Source of the DNA: Pseudomonas fluorescens
GTDB lineage: Bacteria; Pseudomonadota; Gammaproteobacteria; Pseudomonadales; Pseudomonadaceae
Reading direction: 5' to 3'
NCBI RefSeq assembly: GCF_900636825.1
Contig: NZ_LR134318.1
Coordinates: forward strand, 186,001-250,000
DNA: 64,000 nucleotides
Shown piece after piece: positions 57,667-64,000 of the stretch. Made by a program: the position numbers and the translations under genes. The notes below the pieces were generated by a model that worked only from the letters and a program-made list of their open reading frames with translations, was not told the origin of the DNA and searched no databases. Every line of letters begins with the position of its first letter. Positions within the stretch are counted from its first letter, which is position 1.

Positions 57667-58727
57667 AGCGTCTCGGACTGCTGTGCATGACGCTGCTGCT
57701 GAGTGCTTGCTCGGAGAAGGAAAAGCCGCCGGAACCGGTGCGCCCGGTGCTGTCGGTTACGGTCAAAGCATTGAACGAAGAAAGCCTCGGTCGTTTTGCC
57801 GGCAGCATTCAGGCGCGCTACGAGAGCAACACCGGTTTTCGCGTGGGTGGGCGCATCGCCAGCCGAAATGTCGACGTCGGCGCTGAAGTGCAGAAGGGCA
57901 CGTTGCTCGCCACCCTCGACCCGTCCGACCAGCAGAATCAGCTGCGCTCGGCCCAAGGTGATCTGGCCAGGGTCCAGGCGCAACTGATCAACGCCCAGGC
58001 CAACGCGCGTCGACAGCAAGCGCTGTTCGATCGCGGCGTCGGTGCGCAGGCACAACTGGACGTCGCCAACACTGACCTGAAAACCACTCAGGCCTCGCTC
58101 GATCAAGCGCGCGCCGCGGTCAATCAAAGCAAGGATCAACTCGCTTACACCGAGCTGCGATCCGATCACAAAGCCGTGGTCACCGCGTGGAATGCTGAAG
58201 CCGGGCAGGTCGTTACGGCGGGCCAACAAGTCGTGACCCTGGCCCAACCGGACATCAAGGAAGCGGTGATCGATCTGCCAGACAGCCTGGTCGACCAGAT
58301 CCCCAGTGACGTGGTGTTTTCGGTGGCCGCGCAACTTGATCCGAGCATCAACACCACGGCAATCATTCGCGAGATCGAACCCCAGGCACAAAGCGCCACG
58401 CGCACCCGTCGCGCGCGGCTTACCCTGACTGACACGCCGGACGGCTTCCGCCTCGGCACCGCAATCAGCGTAACCCTCAGCTCGGCAATCAAGCCGCGTA
58501 TCGAACTGCCGCTGACCGCGTTGCAGGAAGTCGATGGCAAGGCGCGTGTCTGGGTGATCGACACTCAAAGCAAAACCGTCAGCCCGCGCGATGTCAGCGT
58601 GATCAGCCGCACCGACAGCAGTGTGGTGCTGGCTGGCGGGGTGCAGAACGGCGAGCGTGTGGTCAGCGCCGGCGTCAACAGCCTCAAACCCGGACAATCG
58701 GTAAAACTTGACGAGGACAGTCAATGA
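57663..58727 (+). CDS. triB: TriB-like membrane fusion lipoprotein
   Basis: Second adaptor of the pump, 354 residues, lipobox LLSAC (Cys16). NTGFRVGGRIASRNVDVGAE (lipoyl half), coiled-coil hairpin at about 95-160, then DQLAYTELRSDHKAVVTAWN. It is clearly a paralogue of TriA; both adaptors are needed for the pump in P. aeruginosa. ATGA overlaps link it to triA upstream and triC downstream. Confidence 0.88.
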   Translation: MKRLGLLCMTLLLSACSEKEKPPEPVRPVLSVTVKALNEESLGRFAGSIQARYESNTGFRVGGRIASRNVDVGAEVQKGTLLATLDPSDQQNQLRSAQGDLARVQAQLINAQANARRQQALFDRGVGAQAQLDVANTDLKTTQASLDQARAAVNQSKDQLAYTELRSDHKAVVTAWNAEAGQVVTAGQQVVTLAQPDIKEAVIDLPDSLVDQIPSDVVFSVAAQLDPSINTTAIIREIEPQAQSATRTRRARLTLTDTPDGFRLGTAISVTLSSAIKPRIELPLTALQEVDGKARVWVIDTQSKTVSPRDVSVISRTDSSVVLAGGVQNGERVVSAGVNSLKPGQSVKLDEDSQ

Positions 58728-61700
58728 AAGGCTCTTTCAATCTCTCCGAATGGGCCCTCAAGCATCAGTCTTTCGTCTGGTATCTGATGTTCGTCGGGCT
58801 GCTCATGGGCGTGTTCTCCTATTTCAATCTGGGGCGCGAGGAAGATCCGTCGTTCACCATCAAGACCATGGTGATCCAGACCAAATGGCCGGGCGCGACC
58901 CAAGAGGAAACGCTCCAGCAAGTCACTGACCGCATCGAGAAAAAACTCGAAGAACTCGACTCCCTCGACTACGTGAAAAGCTACACGCGCCCCGGCGAAT
59001 CGACGGTGTACGTGTACTTGCGCGACACCACCAGCGCCGACGACATTCCGCAAATCTGGTATCAGGTGCGCAAGAAAATCGACGACATTCGCGGCCAGTT
59101 TCCCCAAGGAATCCAGGGGCCGGGATTCAACGACGAGTTCGGCGACGTCTACGGCTCGGTCTACGCCTTCACCGCCGACGGCCTGACCATGCGCCAGCTG
59201 CGCGATTACGTGGAACAGGCGCGGGCGGAAATCCGCAACGTGCCGGGGCTCGGCAAGATCGAAATGGTCGGCCAGCAGGACGAAACGATTTATCTGAATT
59301 TTTCCACGCGCAAACTTGCCGCGCTGGGCATCGACCAACGCCAGGTTGTGCAGAGTCTGCAATCGCAGAACGCAGTGACCCCGGCCGGTGTGATCGAAGC
59401 CGGGCCCGAGCGGATCTCGGTGCGCACCTCGGGTCAGTTCGCCTCGGAGAAGGATCTGGCCGAGGTCAATCTCAAGCTCAACGACCGCTTCTATCGCCTG
59501 GCTGACATCGCCGACATCAAGCGCGGCTACGTCGACCCGGCTACGCCGCAATTTCGCTTCGACGGCAAACCGGCCATCGGCCTGGCGATTGCCATGCAGA
59601 AGGGCGGCAACGTTCAGGAATTCGGCAAGGCCTTGCACGAGCGCATCGACCAACTCACGGCAGATTTGCCGGTGGGCGTAGGCGTGCACACGGTCTCCGA
59701 TCAGGCGGTGGTGGTGGAAGAGGCCGTCGGCGGCTTCACCAGCGCCCTGTTCGAGGCGGTGATCATCGTGCTGGTGGTCAGCTTCATCAGCCTCGGTGTG
59801 CGCGCCGGTCTGGTGGTGGCCTGCTCGATTCCGCTGGTGTTGGCGATGGTATTTGTATTCATGGAATACAGCGGCATCACCATGCAGCGGATTTCCCTCG
59901 GCGCGCTGATCATCGCCCTCGGCCTGTTGGTGGATGATGCGATGATCACCGTAGAGATGATGGTCACGCGCCTGGAAATGGGCGAGACCAAGGAGCAGGC
60001 GGCGACGTTTGCCTACACCTCGACGGCGTTCCCGATGCTCACCGGTACGCTGGTGACCGTCGCCGGTTTCGTGCCGATCGGCCTCAACGCCAGCTCTGCC
60101 GGTGAGTATACGTTCACGCTGTTCGCGGTGATTGCCGTGGCGATGATCGTCTCGTGGGTGGTGGCGGTGTTCTTCGCGCCGGTGATTGGCGTGCACATCC
60201 TCAGTGACAAGGTGAAGGCGCATGACGCCGAGCCGGGCCGCGTCGGTCGCGCCTTCAACGGCGGCCTGTTGTGGGCCATGCGCAATCGCTGGTGGGCGAT
60301 CGGCATCACCGTGCTGTTGTTTGTCCTGTCGATTTTCTGCATGCGCTTTGTGCAGAACCAGTTTTTCCCGGCCTCCGACCGTCCGGAAATTCTGGTCGAT
60401 CTGAACCTGCCGCAAAACGCTTCGATCGACGAAACCCGCAAGGCTGTCGACAAGCTCGAAGCCACCCTCAAGGGCGATCCGGACATCGTGCGTTGGAGCA
60501 CTTACATCGGCCAGGGCGCGATCCGTTTCTACCTGCCGCTCGACCAGCAATTGCAAAACCCGTACTACGCGCAGCTAGTGATCGTCAGCAAGGATTTCGA
60601 AGCCCGCGAGGCCTTGAGCCAACGCCTGCGCGAGCGTTTGCACAAAGATTTCGTCGGCATCGGCAGCTACGTGCAAGCGCTGGAAATGGGCCCGCCGGTG
60701 GGGCGTCCGATTCAGTACCGGGTCAGCGGCAAAGACGTCGATCAAGTGCGCAAACACGCCATCGACCTGGCCACTGAACTCGACAAGAACTCGCACATCG
60801 GCGAGATCATCTACGACTGGAACGAGCCCGGCAAAGTCCTGCGTATCGACATCGCTCAGGACAAGGCGCGGCAACTCGGGCTGTCGTCCGAAGACGTCGC
60901 GAACCTGATGAACAGCATCGTCAGCGGCTCGCCGTTGACTCAGGTCGATGACGATATCTATCTGATCAACGTGGTCGGGCGCGCCGTGGATTCCGAACGC
61001 GGCACCCCGGAAACCTTGCAGAACCTGCAGATCGTCACGCCGAGCGGCACGTCGATTCCGCTGCTGGCATTCGCCACCGTGCGCTATGAACTGGAGCAGC
61101 CGCTGGTATGGCGCCGCGACCGTTTGCCGACCATCACCATCAAGGCTTCGGTGCGCGACGAGATCCAGCCGACTGACCTGGTGAAACTGCTCAAGCCCTC
61201 AATCGATGCCTTTGCTGCGAAACTGCCGGTCGGCTACAAGGTTGCCACCGGCGGTACGGTCGAAGAAAGCGGCAAGGCACAGGGGCCGATTGCCAAGGTT
61301 CTGCCATTGATGCTGTTTCTGATGGCAACGTTCCTGATGATCCAGTTGCACAGCGTGCAGAAGATGTTCCTGGTGGCGAGTGTCGCGCCCCTCGGACTGA
61401 TCGGCGTGGTGCTGGCGCTGGTGCCGACCGGCACGCCAATGGGCTTCGTGGCGATCCTCGGGATTCTTGCGCTGATTGGCATCATCATTCGCAACTCGGT
61501 GATTCTGGTGACGCAGATCGATGAATTCGAGAAGAAGGGTTACGCGCCGTGGGACGCGGTGGTCGAAGCGACTGAGCATCGACGCCGGCCAATCCTGCTG
61601 ACTGCTGCGGCGGCGAGCATGGGCATGATCCCGATCGCTCGCGAAGTGTTCTGGGGGCCGATGGCCTACGCGATGATTGGCGGGATCGTCGTGGCGACGT

Positions 61701-61777
61701 TGCTGACACTGCTGTTCCTGCCGGCGCTGTACGTGGCCTGGTACAAGATTCGCGAACCGAAAAAAGACACTGCCTAA
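58724..61777 (+). CDS. triC: TriC-like RND efflux transporter
   Basis: Inner-membrane drug/proton antiporter, 1017 residues, the usual RND length. An N-terminal membrane helix is followed by a large periplasmic domain. Then come helices 2-6 with LGLLVDDAMITVEMM (the conserved proton-relay Asp pair region), a second periplasmic domain and helices 8-12 ending LFLPALYVAWYKI. It works with TriA and TriB; the TolC-type outer-membrane partner (OpmH in P. aeruginosa) is not encoded in the window, as is also the case there. TriABC exports triclosan and detergents in P. aeruginosa. Confidence 0.9.
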   Translation: MKGSFNLSEWALKHQSFVWYLMFVGLLMGVFSYFNLGREEDPSFTIKTMVIQTKWPGATQEETLQQVTDRIEKKLEELDSLDYVKSYTRPGESTVYVYLRDTTSADDIPQIWYQVRKKIDDIRGQFPQGIQGPGFNDEFGDVYGSVYAFTADGLTMRQLRDYVEQARAEIRNVPGLGKIEMVGQQDETIYLNFSTRKLAALGIDQRQVVQSLQSQNAVTPAGVIEAGPERISVRTSGQFASEKDLAEVNLKLNDRFYRLADIADIKRGYVDPATPQFRFDGKPAIGLAIAMQKGGNVQEFGKALHERIDQLTADLPVGVGVHTVSDQAVVVEEAVGGFTSALFEAVIIVLVVSFISLGVRAGLVVACSIPLVLAMVFVFMEYSGITMQRISLGALIIALGLLVDDAMITVEMMVTRLEMGETKEQAATFAYTSTAFPMLTGTLVTVAGFVPIGLNASSAGEYTFTLFAVIAVAMIVSWVVAVFFAPVIGVHILSDKVKAHDAEPGRVGRAFNGGLLWAMRNRWWAIGITVLLFVLSIFCMRFVQNQFFPASDRPEILVDLNLPQNASIDETRKAVDKLEATLKGDPDIVRWSTYIGQGAIRFYLPLDQQLQNPYYAQLVIVSKDFEAREALSQRLRERLHKDFVGIGSYVQALEMGPPVGRPIQYRVSGKDVDQVRKHAIDLATELDKNSHIGEIIYDWNEPGKVLRIDIAQDKARQLGLSSEDVANLMNSIVSGSPLTQVDDDIYLINVVGRAVDSERGTPETLQNLQIVTPSGTSIPLLAFATVRYELEQPLVWRRDRLPTITIKASVRDEIQPTDLVKLLKPSIDAFAAKLPVGYKVATGGTVEESGKAQGPIAKVLPLMLFLMATFLMIQLHSVQKMFLVASVAPLGLIGVVLALVPTGTPMGFVAILGILALIGIIIRNSVILVTQIDEFEKKGYAPWDAVVEATEHRRRPILLTAAAASMGMIPIAREVFWGPMAYAMIGGIVVATLLTLLFLPALYVAWYKIREPKKDTA

Positions 61778-61784
61778 GGCAAAA

Positions 61785-61868
61785 GCAAAAGATCGCAGCC
61801 TGCGGCAGCTCCTACAGGGAAACGCATTTCAATGTAGGAGCTGCCGCAGGCTGCGATCTTTTGATCTT
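61785..61868. repeat. REP doublet, family A
   Basis: AAAAGATCGCAGCCTGCGGC AGCTCCTACA and the inverted arm ending CGATCTTTTGATC, at the convergent end of triC and the methyltransferase gene. Confidence 0.88.
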
Positions 61869-62497
61869 CAACCCACACGCCGCCAGACACTGGCCAACCA
61901 AGGCTGCTGCTCGCGCGGTAGCCCTGCCGGCCGGAAGTAATGCTCGAGTTCGACAAACCCCGCTGCCGTCAGCAACCCGCGCCACGCCTCAAGATCGTGA
62001 TACGAGCCATAACGCGGCCCGTTCCAGCCTTCACGGTTATCTCCGCGTGGGTTGGAGCTGAACAACACGCCTCCCGTTTTCAACGCCGCATGCAATTGCT
62101 TGAGTACGCGCGGCAACTCCTGCAGCGGCACGTGAAACAGCACCGCATTGGCAAAGATCCCGTCAAAGCGTTCAGCCGGCAGATCGAGCTTCAGAAAGTC
62201 CTGCTGCAACACTTCGCACCCGCTGTCCTCACGGGCCATCCGCGCGAATTCCTGCGAACCGTCGAGGCCGACGGCAACATGCCCCATGCGGGTAAACGTC
62301 TGCAAATCCCGCCCCGGCCCACAGCCGAAATCCAGAATCGTGAAGGGCGCTGAACCCTGGATATGCCGCAACAACGCATCGATGTTCTGGCTGACATCGT
62401 GATCGCGGGTGCCTTCGCGAAAGTCTTCGGCCACCGAGTTGTAATGGCCGAGGGTGGTCGCGGTGATCTGGTCGAGATCGCTTGGAGTCTGCTTCAT
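61868..62497 (-). CDS. Class I SAM-dependent methyltransferase
   Basis: A 209-residue methyltransferase with motif I FTILDFGCGPGRDLQTF (SAM-binding glycine loop), followed by VAVGLDGS, and later FDGIFANAVLFHVP and LKTGGVLFSS. The fold is that of small-molecule methyltransferases (methyltransf_11/25); substrate unknown. It stands alone between REP elements. Confidence 0.85.
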   Translation of the reverse strand: MKQTPSDLDQITATTLGHYNSVAEDFREGTRDHDVSQNIDALLRHIQGSAPFTILDFGCGPGRDLQTFTRMGHVAVGLDGSQEFARMAREDSGCEVLQQDFLKLDLPAERFDGIFANAVLFHVPLQELPRVLKQLHAALKTGGVLFSSNPRGDNREGWNGPRYGSYHDLEAWRGLLTAAGFVELEHYFRPAGLPREQQPWLASVWRRVG

Positions 62498-62540
62498 GGT
62501 CGACTGCGGTTCAGGGAGAGATTCTCCGACTATAAGCGAA

Positions 62541-62620
62541 AAAATCGCAGCCTGCGGCAGCTCCTACAGGGAAACGCATTCCAATGTAGGAGCTGCCGCA
62601 GGCTGCGATCTTTTGATCTT
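62541..62620. repeat. REP doublet, family A
   Basis: AAAATCGCAGCCTGCGGCAG CTCCTACAGGGAAACGCATT and inverted GTAGGAGCTGCCGCAGGCTG CGATC. It is nearly identical to the copy at 61785, including the loop, so the two probably share a recent origin. Confidence 0.88.
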
Positions 62621-62623
62621 GCT

Positions 62624-63268
62624 TCAGCGTTTGTTCAACCCCCGCGCCAACCGGTCCCCACCCAACTGAATCACCGCCACCAACGCCACCAGCAACGCAA
62701 TCACGGTCAACATGATCTGGCTGTCAAAGCGTTGATAGCCGTAGCGATAAGCGATATCCCCTAAACCGCCAGCACCAATCGCGCCGGCCATCGCCGATGA
62801 ATTGATCATCGTCACCAGCGTAATGGTGAAACCACCGACAATCCCCGGCAGGGCTTCCGGCAACAGCACGTGCCAGACGATGTGCCAACGCCGGCAGCCC
62901 ATCGCTTGTGCAGCTTCGACCAAACCATGATCGACCTCGCGCAGACTTACCTCGGCGATCCGCGCGAAGAACGGCGTGGCAGCGATCGTCAACGGCACAA
63001 CCGCTGCCCAGACGCCATACGTGGTGCCGACAATCAAACGGGTGAACGGGATCAGCGCGACCATCAGGATCAGAAACGGGATCGAACGGAACAGATTGAC
63101 GAACGCGCCCAAGGCACGATTCAACACTGGCGCTTCGTAGATGCCGCCCTTGTCGCTGGTGACCAGAATGACCGCCATGGGAATGCCCACCAAAAGCGCG
63201 ATCAGCGATGACACACCAACCATCAGGAACGTGTCGATAAACCCCTGCCACAAGCGATCAAGCCACAT
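62624..63268 (-). CDS. metI: MetI, D-methionine ABC transporter permease
   Basis: A 214-residue permease with five membrane segments and the MetI-typical [20 protein letters not shown], the EAA loop [24 protein letters not shown] and [21 protein letters not shown]. The start at 63268 overlaps the end of metN by 11 bases, so the two are coupled. No metQ lies directly downstream; the MetQ-like protein at 50.7 kb, or a gene upstream of the window edge, could be its partner. Confidence 0.92.
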   Translation of the reverse strand: MWLDRLWQGFIDTFLMVGVSSLIALLVGIPMAVILVTSDKGGIYEAPVLNRALGAFVNLFRSIPFLILMVALIPFTRLIVGTTYGVWAAVVPLTIAATPFFARIAEVSLREVDHGLVEAAQAMGCRRWHIVWHVLLPEALPGIVGGFTITLVTMINSSAMAGAIGAGGLGDIAYRYGYQRFDSQIMLTVIALLVALVAVIQLGGDRLARGLNKR

Positions 63269-64000
63269 AGCCCAACACCTCCACTCGTTGCGCCCATGGC
63301 GCGGCGCGTTCGCGCAGTTGGTCGGCGTCGAACACCGAGCCACGCACGGCCAATATCAATTGCCCCAGCGCATGCCCCTGAATCCGTTCGACGCCGCCCT
63401 GAAGCAACTGCACCCGGCCACCGAGCCCGGCGAAGAGTGCGGCCAGATCCGGCTCGTCACGGGCGCTGCCAGTAAACTGCAGACGCAACACCAGCGCGGC
63501 CTCGGAGGAGGGCGCCTGTGGCTGCAAACGACGTTGCAACTCGTCCGGCAGCGCGTGTTGCAGCGGCGCGAGCAAGGTTTGGCTGACCTCATGGCGCGGA
63601 TTGCCGAACACCTCCCACACCGGGCCTTGCTCAACGATGCGCCCGTGTTCAAGCACCACGACGCGGTCGCAGATTTCGCGAATCACCGCCATCTCGTGGG
63701 TGATCAGCACGATGGTCAGCCCCAGGCGTTTGTTGATCTCGCGCAACAGGCCGAGGATCGATTGGGTCGTCTCCGGATCCAGCGCCGAAGTGGCTTCGTC
63801 GCACAACAAGATGTCGGGGTCGTGCACCAGCGCGCGAGCGATGCCGACGCGTTGTTTCTGCCCACCGGAAAGCTGTGCCGGATACGCATTGTGCTTGCTT
63901 TGCAGGCCGACCAGCTCCAGCAATTCGCGCACTTTTTGCTCGCGCTGCTCTTTCGGCACGCCAGCCACTTTCAGCGGCAGTTCAACGTTCTGCCAGACGG
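63258..64000 (-). CDS. metN: MetN, methionine ABC transporter ATPase (C-terminal part)
   Basis: The gene runs off the right edge, so the Walker A part is missing. The visible part starts [16 protein letters not shown], then has [15 protein letters not shown] (signature), [14 protein letters not shown] (Walker B) and [20 protein letters not shown] (switch). A C-terminal NIL-type domain (about the last 80 residues, [20 protein letters not shown] onward) in MetN senses methionine. The product is paired with MetI. Confidence 0.93.
   Translation of the reverse strand, partial: VWQNVELPLKVAGVPKEQREQKVRELLELVGLQSKHNAYPAQLSGGQKQRVGIARALVHDPDILLCDEATSALDPETTQSILGLLREINKRLGLTIVLITHEMAVIREICDRVVVLEHGRIVEQGPVWEVFGNPRHEVSQTLLAPLQHALPDELQRRLQPQAPSSEAALVLRLQFTGSARDEPDLAALFAGLGGRVQLLQGGVERIQGHALGQLILAVRGSVFDADQLRERAAPWAQRVEVLGYVA

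Noticed and set aside
58721..60556. A 611-codon minus-strand frame opposite triC
   Set aside because: Antisense shadow of a well-recognised RND gene; low-complexity His/Asp-rich translation and no ribosome site.

Overview
The window is a stretch of chromosome from a fluorescent Pseudomonas, most likely the P. fluorescens group. The evidence is high-GC coding, dense Pseudomonas-type REP doublets between genes, and gene neighbourhoods typical of the genus: gabD-gabT, a GGDEF/EAL gene beside desA, oscA-sbp-cysTWA, atsABC/atsR, and triABC. I see no prophage, insertion sequence, CRISPR array or rRNA. Identifications come from reading the translated sequences; no database search was run.

Layout. 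0-1.2 kb: end of a DUF945 (YdgA-like) gene. 1.5-7.9 kb: pgaABCD, for poly-N-acetylglucosamine synthesis and export. 8-10.6 kb: a Rieske/FAD oxidoreductase, a periplasmic YbhB-like protein, an acidic small protein and tRNA-Arg(CCG). 11.2-14.1 kb: gabD and gabT. 14.2-20 kb: a receiver-HDOD regulator, a PAS-GGDEF protein, desA and a PAS-GGDEF-EAL protein. 20.2-24.5 kb: the sulfate uptake genes oscA, sbp and cysTWA. 24.6-31.5 kb: an Mpo1-like membrane protein, a Crp/Fnr regulator, a periplasmic hydroxyisourate hydrolase and a HbpS/GlcG-like protein divergent from an OmpR-type two-component system, and an AraC regulator divergent from a second desaturase.

31.8-54.98 kb is a large organosulfur-scavenging region. 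It holds arylsulfatase atsA with transporter atsB-atsC and divergent atsR; a LysR regulator and atsK, an alkylsulfatase dioxygenase; a second sulfatase; a second LysR regulator; an SftP-like TonB receptor and a periplasmic arylsulfotransferase. It also holds tonB-exbB-exbD, an RBBP9-type hydrolase, a sigma54-activator-like protein with an altered GAFTGA loop, a cysteine-free MetQ-like binding protein and an amino-acid ABC transporter. The logic is import of sulfate esters across the outer membrane, periplasmic sulfuryl transfer, inner-membrane uptake, and release of sulfate or sulfite in the cytoplasm. Several of these proteins are almost free of Met and Cys, as expected for genes used under sulfur starvation. 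55.2-64 kb: an AAA ATPase, the triABC efflux genes, a methyltransferase and metI-metN, the last cut by the window edge.

The most interesting signals are: (1) a perfect ATTACAA-GT-TTGTAAT dyad between the HbpS-like/hiuH genes and the two-component system, matching the E. coli HprR box; (2) repeated candidate regulatory motifs (TTATTCC and ATGCAT dyads) in front of sulfur genes; (3) a 108/109-bp tandem array inside a CCCTCACCC-bounded element; (4) a 30-codon gene candidate with a good ribosome site near the amino-acid transporter; (5) the GAFTGA-less sigma54-like regulator.
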